From JAANXG01 sp963731035 (GTDB lineage: Bacteria > Pseudomonadota > Gammaproteobacteria > Arenicellales > JAANXG01), in the NCBI GenBank assembly GCA_963731035.1, contig CAVSUY010000004.1, forward strand, positions 24,457-88,456: a stretch of DNA of 64,000 bases, read 5' to 3'. Positions 7,520-14,834 of this stretch are shown here, piece after piece. The notes beneath the pieces were generated by a model, which saw only the letters and a list, made by a program, of their open reading frames with translations, had not been told where the DNA came from and ran no database searches. A program made the position numbers and the translations under genes. Within the stretch, counting starts at the first letter, position 1, and the number at the start of each line of letters is the position of its first letter.

Positions 7520-9367
7520 TCATGGCTGGTTCCTGTACAGCAGGGAGACGAACACGTTGCGGCCCGCGGTGTTGAATGTCGCGACCGTCTGGTAGTCCTG
7601 GTCGAACAGGTTTCCGACCCTGCCTCGCAGGGAGAGTCCCGGACTCAGCTCGTACTCGGCGGTCAGGTCCACGGTAACGAAGCCATCCACCTTGACGGTG
7701 TTGGCGGCGTCGTCGTAACGGTCGCCCTGGGCGACGACGCGGGTGCCGACGCGCAGGCGCTCGAAAGTCCTGTCTACCTGGACCGACATCTGGGCCTTCG
7801 GCCGCCGCGGCAGCTGGTTGCCCGTGTTCCGGTCCCGGGGATCCATCAGGTCGAAAGTCGCGTCGATATCGAATGCATACAGCGATGTACGCAGCTCCGC
7901 TTCCAGGCCGTCGATTCGCGCCTTGTCGACGTTGTCCGGAAACGCCATGTCGGTAGCCGGGTCGAGGACCGTGGCGATCAGATCACTGATATCGGTCCGG
8001 TAGGCGCGCACGCTCCAGAAGCCCCACAGCGGCCGCCCTTCAACGCCCGCCTCCACGGACTTCGATGTCTCCGGAGACAGGTTCGGGTTGCCGAAACCGG
8101 GAAAGTACAGCTCGTTGAACGTGGGTGTCTTGAAGGCCGTACCGTAGGAGGCGTAGAGCTTGATTGCCGAAGGCAGATTGACGCTCCATCCCAGGCCGCC
8201 GGTGGTTTTGCCTCCTGAAGCCTCGTTGTCGTCGCGGCGCAGGGAGGCCGTAAGGTTGTGCTCGCCGTAGGTGCCCAGGTATTGAACGAACACTCCGGTG
8301 TTGTCCCGCGATGTCCTGGTGAAGGCGTTGTTGGAGTCGAGATGGTCGTTGCGGTAGTCGACTCCGAGGTCGATGAGTTGTCCCGCCGCCAGTTCCGTGT
8401 TCGCGAGCAGTGACAACTCGTCGCGCCTGCTGTCGAATTTCGATGCGAACGACCCTCCCGGAGCAAAGTTGTCCTGTCGGTCCCGGCTCTGGCCCCCACG
8501 CAGACGCAGGGACGTGTTGTCCGTCACTTGCCAGTGGGTCTCGGCACCCATGATCTGCTGAGTGAAGTTGGTCTTGTCCTGGAACAAGCCGTCGAACTTC
8601 GTCGTGCCCTGGGTACGGAGCAGGAAAGCGTCGACATCGAATTCCTTGCTGAAGCGGTGCCCGCCGCGCAGGTGGAAGGAGAGATTGTGGTAGCCGTCCT
8701 TGTCCGGCTGATTGAAACCGAACTGGCCGGGGATAGGCTGGCGGGCGTTGAATCCGCCGGTATTCAGGTATTCCACCGAGGCTTGGTAGTCGCTGGCTCG
8801 GGTGGCACCAGCCACGGACGCCCGGGTGTCATAAGTGTCATAGGAGCCGGCGCCGACGCCGGCATCGTATTGTACCTGACCAGTTCCCAAACCCCTGCCG
8901 CTGCGGGTGAAGATCTGGATCACGCCGCCGATCGCATCGGAGCCCCATTGACTTGCCCGGGGACCGCGGACGATCTCGATCCGGTCTATGTGCTCCACAG
9001 GGATCTGCTCGAGGGCCGCGGTACCGAGGGACACCGAGCCGACCCGGATGCCGTTGATCAGCACCAGGAGCTGGTCGGATTCGGTGCCCCGCAGGAAGAA
9101 ACTGGTCGCTTTGCCGGGGCCCCCGTTCTGGACGACCTGGATCCCGGGAATACCGTTCAACAATTGCGGCACCGAATGCACCTGGCGCGCTTCTATGTCT
9201 TCACGGGTAATGACGGTCGTCGATGCCGCTACCTTGCTGGCGTCGATGGGGGTACGAGTTGCGGTAACGACAATGTCGTGGGTGGTGGTATCGGCGGCTG
9301 CGGACTGAAAGGCGATGGAAAGTACCGTGGCCAGGGCGTACGCCGCGGCCGGACGTGATTCGAACAT
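7520..9367 (-). CDS. btuB: TonB-dependent vitamin B12 receptor
   Basis: A 615-residue outer-membrane transporter. After a Sec signal peptide (about residues 1-25) comes a TonB box DIVVTA (31-36), a plug domain with RGPRASQWGSDAIGGVIQI, and a 22-strand-type barrel ending in the aromatic-rich FVSLLYRNQP. The cobalamin riboswitch directly upstream on the same strand fixes the substrate better than the sequence alone. No inner-membrane BtuCDF genes are nearby. Expression is expected to fall when adenosylcobalamin binds the leader. Confidence 0.93.
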   Translation of the reverse strand: MFESRPAAAYALATVLSIAFQSAAADTTTHDIVVTATRTPIDASKVAASTTVITREDIEARQVHSVPQLLNGIPGIQVVQNGGPGKATSFFLRGTESDQLLVLINGIRVGSVSLGTAALEQIPVEHIDRIEIVRGPRASQWGSDAIGGVIQIFTRSGRGLGTGQVQYDAGVGAGSYDTYDTRASVAGATRASDYQASVEYLNTGGFNARQPIPGQFGFNQPDKDGYHNLSFHLRGGHRFSKEFDVDAFLLRTQGTTKFDGLFQDKTNFTQQIMGAETHWQVTDNTSLRLRGGQSRDRQDNFAPGGSFASKFDSRRDELSLLANTELAAGQLIDLGVDYRNDHLDSNNAFTRTSRDNTGVFVQYLGTYGEHNLTASLRRDDNEASGGKTTGGLGWSVNLPSAIKLYASYGTAFKTPTFNELYFPGFGNPNLSPETSKSVEAGVEGRPLWGFWSVRAYRTDISDLIATVLDPATDMAFPDNVDKARIDGLEAELRTSLYAFDIDATFDLMDPRDRNTGNQLPRRPKAQMSVQVDRTFERLRVGTRVVAQGDRYDDAANTVKVDGFVTVDLTAEYELSPGLSLRGRVGNLFDQDYQTVATFNTAGRNVFVSLLYRNQP

Positions 9368-9459
9368 GCTTCGTTCTCCTTATTCTGATTGTGCTCACCC
9401 GCACGTTGTGGGGCACACGGAGAACGAACCATAGGGCTGGATAAGCCCGGTTCACCGCC

Positions 9460-9676
9460 CTCCGCGGTACCTGTTGGCAACCTCGAGGCCGGTCTCCGGG
9501 CTTGTGACGGGTGTTGGACACCCTGCGGTCACCTTCCCACCTTTCACCAAAAGCAGTGGTATATCGACCGCTGAATCACCTACCGTTGCGGGGGCAGCGT
9601 CGGCTTTCGACCGACTTCCCGTTTCACCCCGGATCGACTTGGCCGATCCACGGGGCACCTGAGGCGAGGGCTACGC
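9460..9676 (-). promoter_or_regulatory. Cobalamin riboswitch
   Basis: Read on the minus strand, the leader of btuB shows the ordered cobalamin aptamer landmarks: CTCAGGTGCCC near 9650-9660, the core GCCCCCGCAACGGTAG near 9580-9596, CCACTG (9554-9559), GGGAAGGTG, and the B12 box AAGCCCGGAGACCGGCCT (9486-9503). The B12 box ends about 120 nt before the btuB ATG, which leaves room for an expression platform that hides the ribosome-binding site. Confidence 0.93.
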
Positions 9677-9728
9677 TAAAGTAACGCCGCTGCTCTGTCA
9701 AATCCTCCGGCAGGCATCAAGGCGCCGC

Positions 9729-9888
9729 CTAGCAGGCTGTTGAAAAACAGCCTGCTAGTGTGAGACAGGGATGTCTCGCCGCGAATCAAGCACTGTAAGT
9801 GCTTGATTCGGCGCAGCCGAGTGCGGACAGGCGCCGCGCCCGGCGCGTTGAAAAAGGCCAGGAAGGCGTTTTTCGCGCATCCTGCTAG
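9729..9888 (+). repeat. MITE-like element, copy 1 (160 bp)
   Basis: Begins with a perfect palindrome ctagcaggctgtt...aacagcctgctag and ends atcctgctag, so both ends carry the CTAGCAGG / CCTGCTAG terminal sequence. Inside lies a second palindrome, aatcaagcact-gta-agtgcttgatt. A copy that is nearly identical along its whole length lies reversed at 25235-25393; the copies differ by a few bases in the inner part and near the right end. No coding capacity. Confidence 0.85.
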
Positions 9889-9979
9889 TGACGGGGTGCA
9901 CTAATGTACCCCGTCAAACAGTCTGTAACCTATCGGCGGCTTGCCGATCCGGGTTGGATTGTTCGATAGAGCATCGAAA

Positions 9980-10048
9980 GGGCGCCGCCGGGGTCTTTTT
10001 CACCAAGCGAGTATCGGGGAGCGACTGAAAAAGACCCCGGCGGCGCCC
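9980..10048. repeat. 23-bp perfect inverted repeat with 23-nt loop
   Basis: Arm 9980-10002 (gggcgccgccggggtctttt...) is the exact reverse complement of 10026-10048, around a 23-nt loop. The flanking bases extend it loosely (ccgatccgg at about 9944 against cggatcgg at about 10055). It is too far from any gene end to be an ordinary terminator. Confidence 0.8.
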
Positions 10049-10263
10049 GTTTGCGGATCGGGGCCACTGTCATCCCAGCCTGAAATCATTTGCATCATTT
10101 CTGGCGGGGTACACTAGTTTCCCGCCGGTGTCGTTCCGGGACGGACAAGGAGGTGCCGGACCCCAGGTGCTCGGGCAATGACGCATGATCAGCTCCGAAG
10201 AGGTGGAATACGGCTGAGGCAATCCAGGCGGTACCGGGCGCCGCCGCGGCAGCCCTCCTCAAA

Positions 10264-10294
10264 TGGAAAGCCGCGGCGAGGCCGCGGCTTTCCA
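10264..10294 (-). terminator. 14-bp hairpin, possible terminator of the CsgG-like gene
   Basis: tggaaagccgcggc and gccgcggctttcca form a perfect 14-bp stem around a 3-nt loop. On the minus strand it lies about 95 bp after the CsgG-like stop and is followed by ATTTG only, so the T tract is poor. It may act in either direction. Confidence 0.45.
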
Positions 10295-10387
10295 GACTCC
10301 ATGTGCGCTTGGAGGGCTAGCGGACCGCGCGATCTGTGCCCAAGGATTGCGGGCCGCTGAATGGTGCAATATTAGCGGCGGGGTACA

Positions 10388-11107
10388 CTAGGGGCCGTCG
10401 AGGTTGAGAGTGTCCTTGAGGCTATCGCGGCGCTTTTCCTCTTTGGCGTTGAACTCGTCGATGCATCTCTGGGTCTTGGTCACCATAACGCACACGAGAT
10501 AGTCGCTTGCCTCGGCCACGGCGGCGCGTATGGCCTTGCCCGCGGGGGTCTTGTTCTCCTTCTTCAGGTGGCCGCCGAATCCAAACTTGAACAGTCCGAG
10601 GCTGATGCCGTGCTTGCTCGAGCGACCCTCCACGGTCCGCGAATAGGCGATTTCGCCGGTGGTGGTGTTGACTACCCGCAGGTCGATCGCCATGTAGGCC
10701 TCGCCCTTGCTGCCGCCGATGGAGATGCCGCCGAAGCTGAACCCGCCTCCCGTGTTGGACGTGTTGCTTTCGAACGCGGATACGGTGCCCGTGACCAGGT
10801 ACTGTGCCCCGGTTAGGTTTCCGATCTTGGCGGCCGTGCCGTGCGAAACTCGACCCGAAGCCGCCAGATTCTGCTCCCGCAACACCGGCTCGAGCTTGTT
10901 TCGCTCGACGACCCGGAACTTGTGGGTGTTCGACAGTTCGTTGCTCAACATGCTGGACAACTCCCAGCCGACGCCGCCGCCCCACCAGTACACCCCGGTG
11001 GCGGTGTTAGTGAACTCGGCCACGCCGAGGGAGGGTTTGTCGGCGAAAACCGCCTGGCTTGTTGCCAGGACCGCCAGACCACACAGGTAGACAGCTGCTC
11101 TTTTCAT
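10388..11107 (-). CDS. CsgG-family secreted protein
   Basis: With the ATG at 11107 the protein has 239 residues and a Sec signal peptide (about 1-23, cleavage near VFA-DKP); no lipobox Cys is visible, unlike CsgG itself. The CsgG/HfaB fold is indicated by the FRVVERNKLEPVLREQNL block, GAQYLVTGTVSAFE and the later DLRVVNTTTGEIAYSRTVEG. Family members build outer-membrane pores or periplasmic assemblies. No curli genes are nearby, so a curli role is not supported. The TAG stop (10388-10390) lies inside a GGGGTACACTA motif of the adjoining repeat zone. Confidence 0.82.
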   Translation of the reverse strand: MKRAAVYLCGLAVLATSQAVFADKPSLGVAEFTNTATGVYWWGGGVGWELSSMLSNELSNTHKFRVVERNKLEPVLREQNLAASGRVSHGTAAKIGNLTGAQYLVTGTVSAFESNTSNTGGGFSFGGISIGGSKGEAYMAIDLRVVNTTTGEIAYSRTVEGRSSKHGISLGLFKFGFGGHLKKENKTPAGKAIRAAVAEASDYLVCVMVTKTQRCIDEFNAKEEKRRDSLKDTLNLDGP

Positions 11108-11276
11108 GACTCCTCCAAAGGTCCGCGTAAATTTCGTTCTCACAGCGGGTTCGTATTGTTATGGCAGCGGGAACCCGGCAGATCATACCAAAGACGGGGG
11201 CGGATGGGACTACGAGCGGGGGTGATCGAGCCGCCGGCCCAATGCCGGCAGCGCAGGCGGGCTGAGGACCAGCGAC

Positions 11277-12221
11277 TCAGGACGGCCGACTACCGGTGTC
11301 CGATGCCTCCTTGAAGAAGTTCGGGGCCATCAGCTCGATGAATTTCCTTGCCTGGGGGGAGAGGAATTTGCTCTGCCGCAGCACCACGCCGTAGCTGCGC
11401 TCGGGAAAGTATCGGTGCAGGGGAATCCTGGCCAGCTTGTCATGCTCGGTTATGCAGATGCTGGTGACGATGGATATACCCATGCCCAACTCGACGTACT
11501 TCTTTATGACCTCCCAACCGCCGGCTTCCAGCGCGATCCTGTAGTTGAGATTGTGCTGCTGAAAGACCAGGTCGACGATTCGCCAGGTGCTCAGGTGCCT
11601 CGGAGGAAGAATCAGGCCATGAGGTGCGATGTCCTCGAGGGTTACGCGCTTCTTCTTCGCGAGGGGATGGTCGAGCGCCGTGATCAGCAGCGGCTGGTAG
11701 ACGAATATCGGATGGTAGGAGACATCCTCGGGGACCTCCAGCATCGAGCCCACGGCGAAGTCCACTTCGTCCGCTCGCAGCATCTCCATGCCGTCACGGC
11801 CGGTGACATTGTGCAACTTCAGGCTGATGCCGGGGTACGTATCGGCGAAGCGTTTGATCACCTCTGGGAGAATATAGAGAATCGTGGATTCACCTGCTGC
11901 CACGTTCAGCTCGCCCGACTCGAGATTGCCGCAGTGGGCGGCGAAGGTCTCCGGCAGGGTGTCAATACCCTGCACCATGGGCCGGGCGATCTCGTACAGG
12001 ATCTTGCCCTCCGGGGTGAGGCGGATATTCGGGCCCCTGCGCTCCAGCAGCTCGGTCTGCAGCTCCCGCTCCAAGGCTTGGATCTGAAGTGAGACCGAAG
12101 GCTGGCTCAGGAACAACTTTTCGGCCGCCCGCGATATCGATCCCACCTGGGCCGTGTAGCAGAACGCCCGCAGCTGCTTCAGGCGATTCTGCTTGTAGTA
12201 CAAGGTGCCGCTCTTGGCCAT
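11277..12221 (-). CDS. LysR-family transcriptional regulator
   Basis: 314 residues: N-terminal winged helix-turn-helix (LKQLRAFCYTAQVGSISRAAEKLFLSQPSVSLQIQALE, roughly 14-52) and a periplasmic-binding-like effector domain. It is divergent from isocitrate lyase, with an AT-rich 265-bp intergenic space holding LysR-type ATTA-N7-TAAT boxes next to its own start. By the usual logic of divergent LysR genes it probably controls aceA and itself; the coinducer is unknown. Confidence 0.88.
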   Translation of the reverse strand: MAKSGTLYYKQNRLKQLRAFCYTAQVGSISRAAEKLFLSQPSVSLQIQALERELQTELLERRGPNIRLTPEGKILYEIARPMVQGIDTLPETFAAHCGNLESGELNVAAGESTILYILPEVIKRFADTYPGISLKLHNVTGRDGMEMLRADEVDFAVGSMLEVPEDVSYHPIFVYQPLLITALDHPLAKKKRVTLEDIAPHGLILPPRHLSTWRIVDLVFQQHNLNYRIALEAGGWEVIKKYVELGMGISIVTSICITEHDKLARIPLHRYFPERSYGVVLRQSKFLSPQARKFIELMAPNFFKEASDTGSRPS

Positions 12222-12241
12222 TTGAATGCCTGTTCCCTAGT

Positions 12242-12267
12242 ATTAATCAAACTAATAATGAATATTA
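12242..12267. promoter_or_regulatory. Candidate LysR-type operator
   Basis: ATTA-N7-TAAT at 12242-12256 has the T-N11-A dyad typical of LysR-type sites, and overlaps a second dyad TAAT-GAAT-ATTA at 12256-12267. The stretch is clearly AT-rich against a GC-rich background and lies just upstream of the LysR gene in the aceA divergent region. Confidence 0.5.
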
Positions 12268-12486
12268 ACCAAATTGAATTGTCAAATATAGTGCACCGCA
12301 CCACAATCCCTGGGGTCAGAACTCTGCGTTCCTTCGCAGATCCGCGAGAGCCAACAAACCGCAGCACGACAAAGTTGGCCTTAGACCTATAAATGCTTCG
12401 CGGGGCTACGGGCACGGCCTCGTGATGGGGGGTACTTCGGCATTTTTAGCTTCGAGGTCTCCCCGAATCACGTGAGGTATCCGCAC

Positions 12487-13809
12487 ATGAGTGAGCAAGC
12501 GACTCCGGAGTTTGAGCAGGATTGGGCATCCAATCCGCGCTGGGAGGGGATAGAACGGGACTACACGGCGGCCGACGTCGTCCGCCTGCAGGGGAGCGTT
12601 CAGATCGAGCACACGCTGGCCAGAAGGGGCGCCGAAAAGCTCTGGCACCTGCTGCATCACGAAGACTACGTCAACGCCCTGGGCGCGCTGACCGGGAACC
12701 AGGCCATGCAAATGGCGAAGGCGGGGTTGAAAGCCATCTACCTGAGCGGCTGGCAGGTGGCGGCCGACGCCAACAACGGCTTCACCATGTACCCGGACCA
12801 GAGTCTGTACCCCATGGACTCGGTGCCCACCGTGGTCCGGAAAATCAACAATTGTTTCAAACGCGCCGACGAAATCCACCATGCCGAAGGTGATGACAGT
12901 GTTGACTGGTTCCTGCCCATCGTCGCCGACGCCGAGGCCGGGTTCGGAGGTGTGCTCAACGCCTTCGAACTCATGAAGGCGATGATCAGCGCGGGCGCCG
13001 CCGGCGTTCATTTCGAGGATCAGCTGGCCTCCGCCAAGAAATGTGGACACATGGGCGGGAAAGTACTGGTTCCGACGCAGGAGGCGGTTCAGAAGCTGAA
13101 TGCGGCCAGGCTGGCCGCCGACACCATGGGTGTTCCGACGCTTCTGGTGGCCCGCACCGATGCCGAGGCCGCGAACCTGCTGACCTCCGATTTCGACGAC
13201 CGTGACAAGGAGTTCTGCACCGGCGAGCGGACCCGCGAGGGCTTCTTCAGGGTTCGCAACGGCCTGGATCAGGCTATCGCCAGGGGCCTCGCCTATGCGC
13301 CCTATGCCGACATCGTGTGGTGTGAGACCGGCAAGCCGGACCTGACTTTCGCGCGCCAGTTCGCCGAGGCGATCCAGAATCAGTTTCCAGCCAAGCTGCT
13401 GGCGTACAACTGTTCACCGTCGTTCAACTGGAAGAAGAACCTGGACGACGCCACCATCGCCAAGTTCCAGCGCGAGCTCGGGGCCATGGGATACAAGTTC
13501 CAGTTCATCACCCTGGCCGGTTGGCACGCCCTGAACTACTCGGTATTCGATCTCGCGGACAAGTACCGGGATGCCGGCATGACCGCGTACGTGGAACTGC
13601 AGGAGAACGAGTTCGGGTCGGAAGATCGCGGTTACACGGCGGCCAAGCACCAACGCGAGGTCGGGGCCGGATACTTCGACGCCGTTACCACGGCGGCCAC
13701 CGGAGCGGGCTCCGCGCTGACCGCGATGACCGGATCGACGGAAGAGGAGCAGTTCGAGGACGAGAAGACGCCGGCAGAGAGCGCAGGACACATCGCCGCG
13801 GCCGGTTGA
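12487..13809 (+). CDS. aceA: Isocitrate lyase
   Basis: Splits isocitrate to glyoxylate and succinate, the first step of the glyoxylate bypass. 440 residues from the ATG at 12487, chosen over a GTG at 12472 because gtgagg serves as Shine-Dalgarno about 10 nt upstream. The signature KKCGHMGGKVLVPT carries catalytic Cys186, and DADAEAGFGG-like DAEAGFGG binds Mg and substrate. No malate synthase is next to it. A strong terminator follows, shared with the convergent cold-shock gene. Confidence 0.96.
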   Translation: MSEQATPEFEQDWASNPRWEGIERDYTAADVVRLQGSVQIEHTLARRGAEKLWHLLHHEDYVNALGALTGNQAMQMAKAGLKAIYLSGWQVAADANNGFTMYPDQSLYPMDSVPTVVRKINNCFKRADEIHHAEGDDSVDWFLPIVADAEAGFGGVLNAFELMKAMISAGAAGVHFEDQLASAKKCGHMGGKVLVPTQEAVQKLNAARLAADTMGVPTLLVARTDAEAANLLTSDFDDRDKEFCTGERTREGFFRVRNGLDQAIARGLAYAPYADIVWCETGKPDLTFARQFAEAIQNQFPAKLLAYNCSPSFNWKKNLDDATIAKFQRELGAMGYKFQFITLAGWHALNYSVFDLADKYRDAGMTAYVELQENEFGSEDRGYTAAKHQREVGAGYFDAVTTAATGAGSALTAMTGSTEEEQFEDEKTPAESAGHIAAAG

Positions 13810-13920
13810 TCCCGCCGCGGCGGGACCGGATCGATAGAGCCGGTCCACCCCGGGTTCATCGGCTGCAGAGCAGGGAGCCTCCTGCCGAGAGTCTGCTATG
13901 CCTTACTCTTCGCTCTGAAC

Positions 13921-13955
13921 AAAACAAAACCCGGTGCAACACCGGGTTTTGTTTT
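13921..13955. terminator. Bidirectional terminator between aceA and the cold-shock gene
   Basis: Perfect 16-bp stem, aaaacaaaacccggtg paired with caccgggttttgtttt around a CAA loop. The A-rich left and T-rich right flanks make it a rho-independent terminator in both directions, which fits the convergent genes. Confidence 0.9.
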
Positions 13956-13983
13956 GGAGCGGGTCGAATCCCCTCGCTACGAC

Positions 13984-14184
13984 TCAGGCTCCCTTGATAT
14001 GGGCCGCTTTGGGCCCCTTCGGACCCTGTTCCAGCTCGTACTCTACTTCCTGGCCTTCGGTTAAGGTCTTGTAACCCTCCATCTCGATGGCGGAATAGTG
14101 CGCAAACACGTCATCGCCGCCGTCGCTGGGGGAGATAAAACCAAATCCCTTCGCCGCATTAAACCACTTGACGGTTCCCCTCAT
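13984..14184 (-). CDS. Cold-shock domain protein
   Basis: 66 residues forming a single OB-fold cold-shock domain. RNP1 (KGFGFISP, residues 12-19) and RNP2 (DVFAHYSAI) are intact, so it should bind single-stranded RNA or DNA as a chaperone. It is monocistronic, convergent with aceA, and ends at a shared terminator. The family is too uniform to assign a CspA/C/E letter. Confidence 0.95.
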   Translation of the reverse strand: MRGTVKWFNAAKGFGFISPSDGGDDVFAHYSAIEMEGYKTLTEGQEVEYELEQGPKGPKAAHIKGA

Positions 14185-14507
14185 ACGTCAGTCCTCACTT
14201 TGGTTGTATCATTGGTAAGTCAATTACTGCCGGTGTAGCCCGGCTCAACATGACATGTTGCTTGCATTTTTGGGCGGGGTCAAGAATCCGGCCCGGATAA
14301 TTCGTTCGCCATACGGTGGACCCAGGCTTGAATTTTCTGAAAATCGCCGCACACTTAAGGGGTCTCCCGAGGGCGGACGGCGATTGCCCGGCTGCTCCAA
14401 CCCCGGGCCGATCGGCGGTCGTGGGAGGCGGGGGCGCCTGTTTCGTTCGGCTTGGCGAAGGGGTTAGACTAGGTTTTGTACGCAGGCAGACCGTCGATTT
14501 CGCAGCG
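14185..14507. other. Intergenic region upstream of cold-shock gene and clpS
   Basis: A 323-bp divergent region holding the 5' leader of the cold-shock gene and the promoter side of clpS. I see no credible gene, terminator or repeat in it; open frames reading through it are extensions of clpS or its complement and have no recognisable family. Confidence 0.5.
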
Positions 14508-14828
14508 ATGAGCACCAGGAAAGACCTTTACACCGACAATGGGCAGGTCGCTGAAGAGGCCCGGCCCAAACTGAAGAAGCCGAGCCTTTACAAGGTCCTG
14601 CTGTTGAACGACGATTACACTCCGATGGAGTTCGTGGTGGTGGTGCTGGAGCGAGTGTTCAGTAAGCCGAGGGAGCAGGCAGTCCGGATCATGCTTCACG
14701 TGCACCAGAAGGGTGTCGGCGTCTGCGGAGTGTTCACGCACGAAATCGCCGAGACCAAGGTGCGGCAGGTCATGGACTTCGCCCAGGAAAATCAACATCC
14801 TCTGCAATGCACGATGGAGCCCGAATAG
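14508..14828 (+). CDS. clpS: ClpAP adaptor protein ClpS
   Basis: 106 residues from the ATG at 14508. Binds N-degron substrates and the N-domain of ClpA. The conserved YKVLLLNDDYTPMEFV (28-43) and the later VCGVFTHEIAETK give the substrate pocket and ClpA-binding surface. The gene stops six bases before clpA, the standard clpSA pair. A longer frame upstream (from 14316) has no family similarity. Confidence 0.95.
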   Translation: MSTRKDLYTDNGQVAEEARPKLKKPSLYKVLLLNDDYTPMEFVVVVLERVFSKPREQAVRIMLHVHQKGVGVCGVFTHEIAETKVRQVMDFAQENQHPLQCTMEPE

Positions 14829-14834
14829 ACCCAG

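Larger units (their letters stand above)
9889..10387. other. Gene-free palindromic zone with GGGGTRCACTA motifs
   Basis: No credible gene was found in this 499-bp stretch. It has three copies of the motif ggggt(a/g)cacta (near 9893, 10107 and 10380). The first is part of the near-palindrome gacggggtgcactaatgtaccccgtc, whose halves match except around the centre; the second is framed by ggcggg/cccgcc; the third covers the stop codon of the CsgG-like gene. Between copies one and two sits a 23-bp perfect hairpin, and between two and three a 14-bp perfect hairpin, each listed separately. The arrangement resembles repeated units of a small non-autonomous element, but I do not recognise the family. 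Confidence 0.55.

Noticed and set aside
13957..13980. tRNA T-arm-like ggagcgggtcgaatccc
   Set aside because: No acceptor, D or anticodon stems upstream; the sequence lies between a terminator and the cold-shock gene.
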